Origin: an uncultured Eubacteriales bacterium
Lineage (GTDB): Bacteria > Bacillota > Clostridia > Oscillospirales > Oscillospiraceae
Reading direction: 5' to 3'
NCBI GenBank assembly: GCA_900079765.1
Contig: LT599017.1
Span: forward strand, 3,238,996-3,302,995
Length of the DNA: 64,000 nt
Part shown: positions 42,925 to 51,505 of the stretch, in pieces
Layout: every line of letters starts with the position of its first letter
Position numbering within the stretch: the first letter of the stretch is position 1
Translations under genes and position numbers: made by a program
The notes under the pieces: generated by a model
Told to the model about the DNA's origin: nothing
The model's input: the letters and a program-made list of their open reading frames with translations, nothing else
Databases searched by the model: none

Positions 42925-44739
42925 TTAGTCTTTGGTAGCGTCGCGGCCCGCCTGCGGGTTCCCGGTGCCTAGCTTGCGCCAAAGCGTGCTCCTGCCGATT
43001 CCCAGCCGGGCCGCCGTCCTGGAGTAGTTGCCGTTTTCCGCCTCCAGCACCTTATGGATGATGCGAAGGGATATCTCCTCCAGAGTACCTTCAATGGAGA
43101 GATCGCCGCCGGGCTCCTCGGTCTCCCGCGCCCGGATTACCGTCTCCACCTCGCTCCGGCTGATGACGGAGCGTTTCGCCAGCAGCACCATCTGATTCAG
43201 CGCCTGCCGCAAGCCCCGGAAATTATCCCTCCACTGGTGCCTGAGAATCACGTCCATGCCGGCCTCTTCGATGCCGGTAATTTGCTTGCCGTATTTTGTG
43301 TTCGCCTCAATGATGTAGAGGTTCGCCACCTTGCGGATGTCCCGCGGGGTCTGCTCCAGGCGCGGGATAAAGAGGCGAAGCGCCGAGAAATAGAAAAAGA
43401 GCTCCTCGTTAAACTTCCCTTGCCGGGCCAGCTCCGCAATGTTCTCCGTGCTGGTGGCGATAAAGCGCCATACGCCGTTGTCCAGGCTTTGTATGGCGCG
43501 CATCAGCGCCTCCTGCGCCTCCTGCGACAGGCTCTCCACAAATTCCAGGCAGAAGGTGGCGCCCTTGAGATCAAGCGAGCCCTCGCCGCCGCGGCAGAAT
43601 TTGTCTATCACATCGACGGGGTCTACCACCCGGCAATTGACCACCACAAAGGGCGTATCCCACCTGCTCGAATAGCGGTGAATGGACGCGGCCAGATCCG
43701 CCTTACCCACGCCGATATCGCCTACGATCAGCATGGGCTGGTCGGAATAGCAGAAGGAGGTCGCCACATCGATGGTCTCCTCGTCATAGACGCCGCTCTG
43801 CTGGAAGAGGTCGGCGATGCTGCCCGCCTGCATCTTATAATTGCGTACCGAAACCCCCTGGGGGAGGTCCGTATCAGTGCAATCGCACAGGCTTACATAC
43901 AGGATATGATAGGCTTCGCCCAGCTCACCGCCGGCTGACCGGATAGAAATCTGGAAGAAGGCGCTGTCCCGCTTGGCAAGCATGTTGCACGGCCTGAGGC
44001 TTGCCAGGTTGCCCACATATCCGGCCAGCTCGTTGGGGCTCAGTTGCATGGCTTGATAGGCCGTGTTGCTGTAGACCATCTTGCCCTGCCTGTCGAATAT
44101 GGCAATGCCGCTTGCCTGATCCAGTGCCCGGTTAGCAAGTTCCAGCTGCCGCCGCCACCCCAACACCACCTTCATTGTGCTGATGGCCCGCTCCAGCGCG
44201 TCGATCACACTCTCCTCGCCGGAAGTCAGGAGCATGCCGTTCATGGCCATCTCCTTGGCACTGGTATATACGGCCACGTCCCCAATGATGAGCCCGTATC
44301 CCTGGGCGTTGAGCTCGCGAAGCAGGGGCTCGATCTCCGCCTGCTTTTGGATCGTGATGATCCTGACGTCCGTCTGCAGCAGGTCATTGGCGCTCCTGGC
44401 CCGCTTAGTGATGTATGGGAAACCGATGAACGCCTTCAAGCCCGCGATATTGCCGGCCAGCTTGATCGTCCGCATAAAGTCATAGCCCGACACATCAATG
44501 TTAATGACCGGTATGGAAAGATTCTGCTGCAGCAGCTCCGATGTACCGCCCCGGGAGATCACCAGGTCGTAGCCCTGCTCCTGCGCCTCTTCCGCAATCG
44601 TCAGCCCCTGCGTCAGATTTCCCACCACTGTTGTGATCTCTAAAATATCCTTGTAGTTTTCCGCAACAGTGTTGATTGCTTCTTTCAGCCCCTCATAAGG
44701 GGCGATGCCCAGCGCCTTTATCTTTCCCATAATTCCCAT
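42925..44739 (-). CDS. PrpR-like PAS/AAA+/Fis regulator with degenerate ATPase motifs
   Basis: About 604 residues. The N-terminal PrpR-N sensor (about 5-185) includes YDLVISRGGTSELLQQ. A PAS domain follows at about 200-300 (ASGIAIFDRQGKMVYSN), then an AAA+ domain (from about 325) and a Fis-type HTH at 565-585 (NYSRTAARLGIGRSTLWRK). Walker A is present as GDIGVGKADLA. However, there is no GAFTGA loop, Walker B reads TFCLEFVESL instead of FLDE, and the arginine-finger segment reads GKFNEELFFYFS. It is unlikely to remodel sigma-54 polymerase. The start is uncertain (TTG 44751, ATG 44739 or ATG 44730; no good ribosome site). It probably controls the operon at 42762 and the divergent carrier. Confidence 0.85.
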   Translation of the reverse strand: MGIMGKIKALGIAPYEGLKEAINTVAENYKDILEITTVVGNLTQGLTIAEEAQEQGYDLVISRGGTSELLQQNLSIPVINIDVSGYDFMRTIKLAGNIAGLKAFIGFPYITKRARSANDLLQTDVRIITIQKQAEIEPLLRELNAQGYGLIIGDVAVYTSAKEMAMNGMLLTSGEESVIDALERAISTMKVVLGWRRQLELANRALDQASGIAIFDRQGKMVYSNTAYQAMQLSPNELAGYVGNLASLRPCNMLAKRDSAFFQISIRSAGGELGEAYHILYVSLCDCTDTDLPQGVSVRNYKMQAGSIADLFQQSGVYDEETIDVATSFCYSDQPMLIVGDIGVGKADLAASIHRYSSRWDTPFVVVNCRVVDPVDVIDKFCRGGEGSLDLKGATFCLEFVESLSQEAQEALMRAIQSLDNGVWRFIATSTENIAELARQGKFNEELFFYFSALRLFIPRLEQTPRDIRKVANLYIIEANTKYGKQITGIEEAGMDVILRHQWRDNFRGLRQALNQMVLLAKRSVISRSEVETVIRARETEEPGGDLSIEGTLEEISLRIIHKVLEAENGNYSRTAARLGIGRSTLWRKLGTGNPQAGRDATKD

Positions 44740-44754
44740 CCCATTTGACAAAAT

Positions 44755-44771
44755 CGTTTCTGTTTGAAACG
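44755..44771. promoter_or_regulatory. Dyad CGTTTC-N5-GAAACG in the regulator promoter
   Basis: Lies just downstream of the predicted transcription start of the PrpR-like gene, as expected for autorepression. TGTTTGAAAC/GTTTC elements recur at 42789, 42884 and 29638. Confidence 0.55.
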
Positions 44772-44780
44772 TTCACCGTT

Positions 44781-44809
44781 ATTTTATATCCGATCAGGTA
44801 AAATTGCAA
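44781..44809 (-). promoter_or_regulatory. Promoter of the PrpR-like regulator gene
   Basis: Minus-strand TTGCAA (44804-44809) and TAAAAT (44781-44786), spacer 17 bp. Confidence 0.6.
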
Positions 44810-44862
44810 GGTATCATTCTGTCGAAAAAGCGAAAGTTGATATATTTTGACACCATGCTCAA

Positions 44863-44891
44863 TTGACAGTCCTCTGCAGCTCCTGTATAAT
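44863..44891 (+). promoter_or_regulatory. Perfect-consensus sigma-A promoter of the AEC carrier gene
   Basis: TTGACA (44863-44868) and TATAAT (44886-44891) with exactly 17 bp between them, 36 bp before the ATG. Confidence 0.85.
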
Positions 44892-44926
44892 TCCGTTAAA
44901 TAAAGTTGTGAGGGTATCAGTAAATT

Positions 44927-45865
44927 ATGGAAAACTTACAATTGTGCTTCAACGCGATTGTCCCTCTGCTGCTCCTAATGTTTTTGGGCTATGGCCTGAA
45001 ACGGCTCCACGTCATCACCGCCGAGGGGTTTCATGCACTGGACAGCCTATGTTTCAAGATCGTGATCCCGGTCATGCTGTTTTACAATATCTATACGGCC
45101 GATCTATCCACGGGCTTTCATCCCGGCGCCATCCTCTTTATGGAGTGCGCCCTGGTGCTCACCTGCCTGGGTTTCTTTTTCATCGTCCCCAGGCGCGTCA
45201 GCAATAGGGACGACGCCATTACCGTCATCCACGGCCTATGCCACGGCAACCTTGCCGTGCTCGGCCTGCCGCTGATCGCCAACTTGTTTGGAGAAAACAA
45301 TATGGCCATCTATTCCATTATGGTGGCCTGCTATTCCCCGGTAATCAATCCCATGATGGTCTTTGAGCACGAGTACTTTGCCGGCAATCGCGTGGCTCCG
45401 GCCAAACTTTTGAAAAACATCGTCACTTCCCCCTTCTTGATTGGCACGCTGTGCGGGATCCTGTTCAAGGCCCTGCGCATCCCCCTGCCCGGCGTGGTCC
45501 TTTCCAGCGTGGTCAGCGTTCGCAATATGGCCACACCTCTCTGCCTCGTCGCCTTGGGCGGGTCATTCTACTTTACGGATCTCGCCCGCTATAAAAAAGA
45601 AGTTTCCCTGGCTGTTTTCCTCCGGTGCGTCGCCATCCCCGCCGTAATCCTGGCCGCGGCCGCCCTGCTGGGTTTCCGGGGCATCGTGCTCGCCTCGCTG
45701 ATGGTGATCTTCGCCTCGCCCAGCGCCACCGCCACCTACTCCTTTTGCTCCTCCTATTCGGGAAGCGCTACCCTGGCGGCACAATTGGTTGTCTACAGCT
45801 CGCTCCTATCCATCCTCACGCTGTTTCTCTGGATGTTCTCCTTTTTGCAGCTCCGCTTAATATAG
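44927..45865 (+). CDS. AEC (auxin efflux carrier)-family transporter
   Basis: Secondary transporter of 312 residues with about ten membrane segments, in two five-helix halves. It opens MENLQLCFNAIVPLLLLMFLGYGLKRL, quoted here in part as FNAIVPLLLLMFLGYGL, and has the crossover segments SVRNMATPLCLVALGGSFYF and VIFASPSATATYSF. Bacterial members move malate, malonate or other small carboxylates. Divergent from the PrpR-like regulator, it may export or import a product of the acid-sugar pathway (inference). The ribosome site is poor (GAGGG about 12 nt upstream), which may offset the very strong promoter. Confidence 0.85.
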   Translation: MENLQLCFNAIVPLLLLMFLGYGLKRLHVITAEGFHALDSLCFKIVIPVMLFYNIYTADLSTGFHPGAILFMECALVLTCLGFFFIVPRRVSNRDDAITVIHGLCHGNLAVLGLPLIANLFGENNMAIYSIMVACYSPVINPMMVFEHEYFAGNRVAPAKLLKNIVTSPFLIGTLCGILFKALRIPLPGVVLSSVVSVRNMATPLCLVALGGSFYFTDLARYKKEVSLAVFLRCVAIPAVILAAAALLGFRGIVLASLMVIFASPSATATYSFCSSYSGSATLAAQLVVYSSLLSILTLFLWMFSFLQLRLI

Positions 45866-45872
45866 TACGCTC

Positions 45873-45915
45873 AAAAAAACCAAGAGACAGGGCTTCTGCC
45901 CTGTCTCTTGATTTT
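45873..45915. terminator. Bidirectional terminator between the AEC gene and xdh
   Basis: A 13-bp stem CAAGAGACAGGGC / GCCCTGTCTCTTG (45881-45893, 45898-45910), loop TTCT. ATTTT follows on the plus strand, and an A-run at 45873-45879 gives a T-run on the minus strand. Confidence 0.85.
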
Positions 45916-45923
45916 CCTATTCC

Positions 45924-48485
45924 CTATTTCTTCTTTTTGCTGTAGGGCGTATCCTCCAGGGGGAGGGTGGTGCGGAATTTTCCGTCAAAGTTATAGTAGG
46001 CGTTCTGCACAGCGGGGGCGGTGGGGATGGAGCAGATCTCGCCGATGCCCTTGGCTCCACAGGCCAGTTCATTGGTGTTCTTGCCCACGATGATGCTCTT
46101 CACCTCGGGGGTCTTGTCAGCCCGGAAGAGGCCCAGGCCCGCGTAAGTGACAGCGGGCCGCCCGTCCCTGAGCGGCAGGTCCTCGGTGAGAGCATAGCCA
46201 AGGCTCATAACCACGCCTCCCTCTATCTGCCCTTCCACGCTGACTGGGTTCACTGCCCGACCTACGTCGTGGGCAGCGATCACCTGCTTGATTGTACCGT
46301 CCTCGCCCAGCTCCACCAGGTGGGTGGCGAAGCCATAGGCCACATGGCTCACGGGGTTTTCAAGCTCTGAGCCCAGCTTGTCGGTAATGCCGGTGTACTC
46401 CTGGTGGAAGATGACCCCGTCCACGTCGGCTAAGGTGCGGCCGTCAGCCAGGGCCTCCTTCAGCTCCATGGAGGCGCGGCGGGTAGCCTCACCGGTGAAG
46501 ACAGTCTGGCGCGAGGCGGTGGTATTGCCTGAGTTGGGAGCGATGGAGGTATCGGGCGCATCCCACACCACCTGGTCGTGGCGCAGGCCTGTGGTCTCGC
46601 AGACAATCTGTACCAGGACGGTGCCCAACCCCTGGCCGATGCATGCGGCCGAGCTGCGGATGTGGACGACGCCGTCCTTGATGAAGAGATCGCAGCGGCC
46701 GGTGTCGGGGATGCCCACACCCAGGCCGGAGTTCTTAATAGCGCAAGCGATCCCCGCCTTGGGATTTGCCTCGTAGTAGGGCCGTACGGCGTCCAGAGTC
46801 TCCACCAGGGCGGTATCGTCCGAGGCAATCTGCCCGTTGGGGAGGACCTGGCCGGGCCGGATGGCGTTGCGGTAGCGGATCTCAAAGGGAGAGATCCCCA
46901 CCAGCTCGGCCAGCTTGTTCATATTGCACTCACTGGCAAAACAGCTCTGGGTCACGCCGAAACCGCGGAACGCTCCACAGGGTGGGTTGTTGGTGTAGTA
47001 CGCCTTGCCGTCGATAATAATATCCTGGAAGTTATAGGGCCCGGCGGCATGAGTGCAGGCCCGCTGAAGCACCGGGCCTCCCAGGCTTGCGAAAGCGCCC
47101 GAGTCGGTGACCAGATTCGCGATGATGGCGGTGAGATACCCATTCTCGTCGCAGCCGGTGGTGACCTCCATCTCAAAGCCGTGGCGCTTGGGGTGGACCA
47201 GCATGGACTCCTTCCGGGTGAGGGAGACCTTCACGGGCTTTCCGGTCTTGAGGGCCAGGATGGCAGCGTGGTGCTGAACGCTCATGTCCTCCTTGCCTCC
47301 AAAGCCGCCGCCCACCGCTTTTGCCACCACACGGACCTTTTCAATGGGCAGGCCGATGGCCTCGGCGCACTCCTTCTGGGTCTGGTAGATGCCCTGGTCG
47401 CCGGAGGCAATGACCACGCCATCCACGTCGGGAACGGCCACAGCCGTCTCAGGCTCCAGGAACGCGTGCTCAGTGGGGGGGGTGGAATATCTGGTGGTAA
47501 CCACGTACTTGGAGGCTTTCAGCTTGCCCTCCGCGTCGCCGCGGACCAGGTGCTCATGCGCCAGGAGGTTGCCCCCCTCCTGGAGTTGGGGCGCGTCGGG
47601 GGCCATGGCCTCAGCGGCGGAGAGGACGGGGGTCAGCACCTCATACTCCACCTTCACCAGGGCCTTCGCCTGGTTCAAAATCTCAGGACTCTCGGCAGCG
47701 ATGAGCACGATGGGATCGCCGCAGTAGTGAACCTCGCCCCCTACAGGGACCAGGACCCACTGGTCTTTTTTCAGGTGGCCTATCTTGGCCTTGCCCTCCA
47801 GCTCAGCGGCGGTGACCACCGCCACAACGCCCCGCAGGGCCTTGGCCTCGCTCACGTCGACAGACTTTACGATGGCCCGGGGGTACTCGCTGCGGACCGC
47901 GCCGCCGTGGAGCATGCCGGGGGCGTGGATATCGTCGGCGTACTCAGCCACGCCGATAGCCTTGGCGGGGGCGTCCACCCGGGGCAAATTCTCCCCTACC
48001 TTGCCGGTGAACTCCTCATGGGGCACTTCTGTGCCCTCCCGCAGGAGCTGGGCGGCCAGGAGCACCGCGTCCTCGATCTTCTTATAGCCCGTGCAGCGGC
48101 AGATGTTGTTGCGCAGGGCGAATTTGACTTCTTCCCGGGTGGGCTCACTCTTTTCGTCGATGAGGCCCTTCGCGGAGATGACCATACCGGGGGTGCAGAA
48201 ACCGCATTGCACCGCGCCGCAGCGGGTAAATGCATAAGCGTACACGTCCCGCTCCCGCTCGGTGAGACCCTCACAGGTCACGACGCTCTTCCCCTCCATT
48301 TTGGAGGTCTTCTGGACGCAGGCTTTGGTCGCCTTGCCGTCGATGAGGATCATGCAGGTGCCGCAAGCGCCCTCGGAGCAGCCGTCCTTCACCGAGGTGA
48401 GGCCCAAGTCCTCCCGCAGATAGGCCAGGAGCTTTACGTCTCTTTCAGTGGATACGCTCTTTCCGTTTACAGCGAAGGTGAACAT
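45924..48485 (-). CDS. Selenium-dependent xanthine dehydrogenase-type molybdenum hydroxylase
   Basis: A single-chain 853-residue enzyme. Residues 1-75 form a plant-type 2Fe-2S ferredoxin domain (DGCSEGACGTC). Residues 80-155 form the second 2Fe-2S domain (CGFCTPGM and NICRCTGYKK). The rest is the molybdopterin domain, with KAVGGGFGGKEDMS and GAFRGFGVTQS, ending at a KKKK tail. The FAD domain of classical xanthine dehydrogenase is absent, so electrons need a partner. This matches the Se-dependent XDH family clustered with ygfK, ssnA and ygeW/X/Y. No in-frame UGA is needed: selenium in these enzymes is a labile cofactor. It acts on xanthine/urate or a related purine (inference). Confidence 0.9.
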   Translation of the reverse strand: MFTFAVNGKSVSTERDVKLLAYLREDLGLTSVKDGCSEGACGTCMILIDGKATKACVQKTSKMEGKSVVTCEGLTERERDVYAYAFTRCGAVQCGFCTPGMVISAKGLIDEKSEPTREEVKFALRNNICRCTGYKKIEDAVLLAAQLLREGTEVPHEEFTGKVGENLPRVDAPAKAIGVAEYADDIHAPGMLHGGAVRSEYPRAIVKSVDVSEAKALRGVVAVVTAAELEGKAKIGHLKKDQWVLVPVGGEVHYCGDPIVLIAAESPEILNQAKALVKVEYEVLTPVLSAAEAMAPDAPQLQEGGNLLAHEHLVRGDAEGKLKASKYVVTTRYSTPPTEHAFLEPETAVAVPDVDGVVIASGDQGIYQTQKECAEAIGLPIEKVRVVAKAVGGGFGGKEDMSVQHHAAILALKTGKPVKVSLTRKESMLVHPKRHGFEMEVTTGCDENGYLTAIIANLVTDSGAFASLGGPVLQRACTHAAGPYNFQDIIIDGKAYYTNNPPCGAFRGFGVTQSCFASECNMNKLAELVGISPFEIRYRNAIRPGQVLPNGQIASDDTALVETLDAVRPYYEANPKAGIACAIKNSGLGVGIPDTGRCDLFIKDGVVHIRSSAACIGQGLGTVLVQIVCETTGLRHDQVVWDAPDTSIAPNSGNTTASRQTVFTGEATRRASMELKEALADGRTLADVDGVIFHQEYTGITDKLGSELENPVSHVAYGFATHLVELGEDGTIKQVIAAHDVGRAVNPVSVEGQIEGGVVMSLGYALTEDLPLRDGRPAVTYAGLGLFRADKTPEVKSIIVGKNTNELACGAKGIGEICSIPTAPAVQNAYYNFDGKFRTTLPLEDTPYSKKKK

Positions 48486-48542
48486 GCCATCTTCCCCCTT
48501 ATTTCATGCCAAACGTTAGGCTTTCGTCCTCTTTGGGATTTT

Positions 48543-48571
48543 ATCTTAACACCAATCCAGGAACCATGCAA
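48543..48571 (-). promoter_or_regulatory. xdh promoter
   Basis: Minus-strand TTGCAT (48566-48571) and TAAGAT (48543-48548), spacer 17 bp. Confidence 0.6.
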
Positions 48572-48600
48572 CCCTTATTGCATCGGCAAAATAGACAAAC

Positions 48601-48637
48601 ATCTAAAAATAATTTAGGTAAAACAAAAAATTTTTAG
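48601..48637. promoter_or_regulatory. Operator-like sites shared with the ssnA region
   Basis: Site 1, ATCTAAAAAT-AA-TTTAGGT (48601-48619), equals the ssnA-region site except for the central two bases. Site 2, CAAAAAATTTTTAG (48624-48637), is a second imperfect dyad 20 bp away. They lie about 70 and 50 bp upstream of the ygeX start point and about 74 and 94 bp upstream of the xdh start point. Confidence 0.65.
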
Positions 48638-48645
48638 AAAAGTCC

Positions 48646-48673
48646 TTGACTTGCGCCGTTGGCATGGTATGAT
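48646..48673 (+). promoter_or_regulatory. ygeX-ygeY-ygeW promoter
   Basis: TTGACT (48646-48651) and TATGAT (48668-48673), spacer 16 bp. Confidence 0.7.
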
Positions 48674-48728
48674 GGTAACAGAGAAATAAGGAAGAATATC
48701 TTCCACAATTTTATGGAGGCGGAATTTG

Positions 48729-49943
48729 ATGAAAGAGCCTATCAAGTGGACCGGCAACCACATGCCAGAGAGCGATGATAAGCAGCTCCCGATCATGTCC
48801 CTGTCCAATGTGGCCAAGGCCCGCTTTTTCCACTCGAGTTTTCCCCAGTACTCCATTACCCCCCTGGCCCGGCTGGACGGTATGGCCCAGTACTTAGGGC
48901 TGGCGGGCCTCTACGTAAAGGACGAGTCCTTCCGGTTCGGCCTCAACGCGTTCAAGGTGCTGGGCGGCTCCTTTGCCATGGCGAAGTACATCGCCAAGCA
49001 GATGGGCCGGGATGTGAGCGAGATGACTTATGACTACCTCACCAGCGAGGCGTTCCGCGGCGAGTTCGGCCAGGCCACCTTCTTTACCGCCACGGACGGA
49101 AACCACGGCCGGGGCGTTGCCTGGGCGGCCAATAAGCTGGGGCAGAAGGCCGTGGTACATATGCCCAAGGGCAGCAGCAAACCCCGCTTTGACAATATTG
49201 CCAAGGAGGGTGCCCTTGTCACCATCGAAGAGGTCAACTACGACGACTGCGTCCGAATGGCGGCAGCCGAGGCCGAGGCCACCAAAAACGGCGTCATCGT
49301 CCAGGACACCGCCTGGGACGGGTACGAGGAGATCCCAGCCTGGATCATGCAGGGATACGGCACCATGGCCAGCGAAGCTGCCGACCAGCTGCGCCAGGTG
49401 AATGTGAACCGGCCCACTCACATCTTCGTGCAGGCGGGCGTGGGCAGCCTCGCCGGCGCGGTCATCGGGTACTTCACCAATCTCTTCCCCAACGACCCGC
49501 CCAAGTTCGTAGTGATGGAAGCCCAGGCGGCCGACTGCCTCTACCAGGGCGCAGTGGCCGGTGACGGGAAACCCCGCATCGTGGATGGCGACCTGCAGAC
49601 CATCATGGCGGGCCTCGCCTGCGGCGAGCCCAACACCATCTCCTGGGACATCCTGCGCAACCACTGCGGCGTGTTCGTCTCCTGCCCCGACTGGGTCTCT
49701 GCACGCGGCATGAGAATGCTGGGCGTGCCCGTGAAGGGCGACCCGGTGGTCATCTCCGGCGAGAGCGGCGCGGTGGGCATGGGTCTCATCGCCTCTCTGA
49801 TGGAGACAGACGAGTACAAGGACCTGCGTGAGGCCATCGGCCTGGATCGTTTCTCCCAAGTGCTCATGTTCTCTACCGAGGGAAACACCGACCCCATGAA
49901 ATTCCGCAAGGTCCTGTGGGACGGAGAGTACCCCACCGTATAA
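48729..49943 (+). CDS. ygeX: Diaminopropionate ammonia-lyase
   Basis: PLP-dependent beta-family lyase of 404 residues that converts 2,3-diaminopropionate to pyruvate and two ammonia. The PLP lysine lies in FRFGLNAFKVLGGSFA. The asparagine/glycine loop is TATDGNHGRGVAWAA, the phosphate cradle is VQAGVGSLAGAV, and VISGESGAVGMG follows. Length and sequence agree with YgeX/DpaL. ATG at 48729 lies 9 nt after GGAGG; an adjacent TTG at 48726 is less likely. It is the first gene of ygeX-Y-W-arcC and gives the carbon end product of the proposed purine route. Confidence 0.93.
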   Translation: MKEPIKWTGNHMPESDDKQLPIMSLSNVAKARFFHSSFPQYSITPLARLDGMAQYLGLAGLYVKDESFRFGLNAFKVLGGSFAMAKYIAKQMGRDVSEMTYDYLTSEAFRGEFGQATFFTATDGNHGRGVAWAANKLGQKAVVHMPKGSSKPRFDNIAKEGALVTIEEVNYDDCVRMAAAEAEATKNGVIVQDTAWDGYEEIPAWIMQGYGTMASEAADQLRQVNVNRPTHIFVQAGVGSLAGAVIGYFTNLFPNDPPKFVVMEAQAADCLYQGAVAGDGKPRIVDGDLQTIMAGLACGEPNTISWDILRNHCGVFVSCPDWVSARGMRMLGVPVKGDPVVISGESGAVGMGLIASLMETDEYKDLREAIGLDRFSQVLMFSTEGNTDPMKFRKVLWDGEYPTV

Positions 49944-50086
49944 ACCGGCGTTACTCGGCGGGCGCCAAGACTTTAAAAACGCTCGTGGCGCGTGATTCGC
50001 CCCATCTCCTCGCTGAGAGCCGCCGCATCAACGGGGACCGTCTATAAAATTTGTGATTCAACATGAAAATATATGGAGGTATTACA

Positions 50087-51457
50087 ATGGATTTCGAAAA
50101 GATCAAAGCAGCATCCCAGGCATACAGCGCCGACATGAACCGTTTCCTGCGCGCCATGATCTCCCATCCCAGCGAGAGCAGCCAGGAGAAGGAAGTTGTC
50201 ATGTGCATCAAGTCCGAGATGGAAAAGCTTGGCTACGACAAGATCGAGATCGACGGCCTGGGCAATATCATCGGCTGGATGGGCGACGGTGAGAAGATCA
50301 TCGCCATCGACTCCCATATAGACACTGTGGGCATTGGCAACATCAATAACTGGACCCACGACCCCTACCAGGGCTACGAGGACGACGAGGTCATCTACGG
50401 CCGCGGCGGTTCCGACCAGGAGGGCGGCATGGCCTCCGCCGTGTACGGCACCAAGATCATGAAGGACCTCGGCCTTATCCCTGCCGGGTACAAGATTATG
50501 GTGGTGGGCTCCGTTCAGGAAGAGGACTGCGACGGCATGTGCTGGCAGTACATCTATAACAAGAGCAAGATTGTCCCCGAGTTCGTCATCTCCACCGAGC
50601 CCACCGACGGCGGCATCTATCGCGGTCACCGCGGCCGCATGGAGATCCGCGTGGACGTGAAGGGCGTTTCCTGCCATGGCTCCGCCCCCGAGCGGGGCGA
50701 CAACGCCATCTATAAGATGGCCGACATTCTCCAGGACGTGCGCGCCCTCAACGAGAACAGCGCCGATGACAGCGTTGAGATCAAGGGCCTCGTGAAGATG
50801 CTCGACCCCAAGTTTAACCCCGGCCATTACGAGGACGCCCGTTTCCTGGGCCGGGGCACCTGCACCACCTCCGAGATCTTCTTTACCTCCCCCAGCCGCT
50901 GCGCCGTAGCCGACTCCTGCTCCATCTCCATCGACCGCCGCATGACCGCGGGTGAGACCTGGGACTCCTGCCTGGAGGAGATCCGCCAGCTGCCCAACGT
51001 GAAGAAGTACGGCGATGACGTGAAGGTCTCCATGTATATGTACGACCGTCCCTCCTGGACCGGCGAGGTCTATGAGACCGAGTGCTACTTCCCCACCTGG
51101 ATCAACAGGGAGAACGCCGCCCATGTCCAGGCCCTGGTGGATGCCCACCACGCCCTCTTCGGCGACAGCCGCATCGGGCCTGCCGGCGCCATGCACCTGC
51201 GCAACCGCCCCCTCACCGATAAGTGGACCTTCTCCACCAACGGCGTCGCCATCCAGGGCCGGTACGGAATCCCCTGTGTCGGCTTTGGTCCCGGCGCCGA
51301 GAGCCAGGCGCACGCACCCAACGAAATCACCTGGAAGCAGGACCTGGTGACCTGCGCCGCCCTCTATGCCGCCGTGCCCGGCCTCTACAAGGAAGAGAAC
51401 AAGACCGACGACGTGGCTCAGTTCCGCGCTACCCTCACGGATAACGACATCAAGTAA
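50087..51457 (+). CDS. ygeY: YgeY-family M20-type hydrolase (selenium-metabolism-linked)
   Basis: Zinc-dependent amidohydrolase/peptidase of 456 residues. Metal ligands: [12 protein letters not shown] (His, Asp), [13 protein letters not shown] (Asp), [10 protein letters not shown] (catalytic Glu and ligand Glu), STEPTDGG and a C-terminal ESQAHAPNE (His). The sequence follows the YgeY branch, known only from clusters with ygeX, ygeW and Se-dependent hydroxylases. It probably removes an acyl or ureido group to release diaminopropionate (inference). ATG at 50087 follows GGAGG at 7 nt. The gap of 143 nt after ygeX has no clear promoter. Confidence 0.9.
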   Translation: MDFEKIKAASQAYSADMNRFLRAMISHPSESSQEKEVVMCIKSEMEKLGYDKIEIDGLGNIIGWMGDGEKIIAIDSHIDTVGIGNINNWTHDPYQGYEDDEVIYGRGGSDQEGGMASAVYGTKIMKDLGLIPAGYKIMVVGSVQEEDCDGMCWQYIYNKSKIVPEFVISTEPTDGGIYRGHRGRMEIRVDVKGVSCHGSAPERGDNAIYKMADILQDVRALNENSADDSVEIKGLVKMLDPKFNPGHYEDARFLGRGTCTTSEIFFTSPSRCAVADSCSISIDRRMTAGETWDSCLEEIRQLPNVKKYGDDVKVSMYMYDRPSWTGEVYETECYFPTWINRENAAHVQALVDAHHALFGDSRIGPAGAMHLRNRPLTDKWTFSTNGVAIQGRYGIPCVGFGPGAESQAHAPNEITWKQDLVTCAALYAAVPGLYKEENKTDDVAQFRATLTDNDIK

Positions 51458-51505
51458 GAAACTGAGCCGCCAGCATCAAAACACAAAAATAAAGGGGATT
51501 TTAAC

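Larger units (their letters stand above)
48486..48728. other. Divergent control region xdh / ygeX
   Basis: Holds two outward-facing sigma-A promoters, with the palindromic sites at 48601-48637 between them. No gene is present. Confidence 0.7.

Noticed and set aside
45924-48485. A selenoprotein with in-frame UGA in xdh
   Set aside because: The frame is continuous without UGA. Selenium-dependent molybdenum hydroxylases use a labile selenium cofactor, not necessarily selenocysteine.
46578-48617. A long open frame on the plus strand opposite xdh
   Set aside because: Same antisense effect; the sequence is low in complexity and shows no domain, while the minus strand encodes an unmistakable molybdenum hydroxylase.
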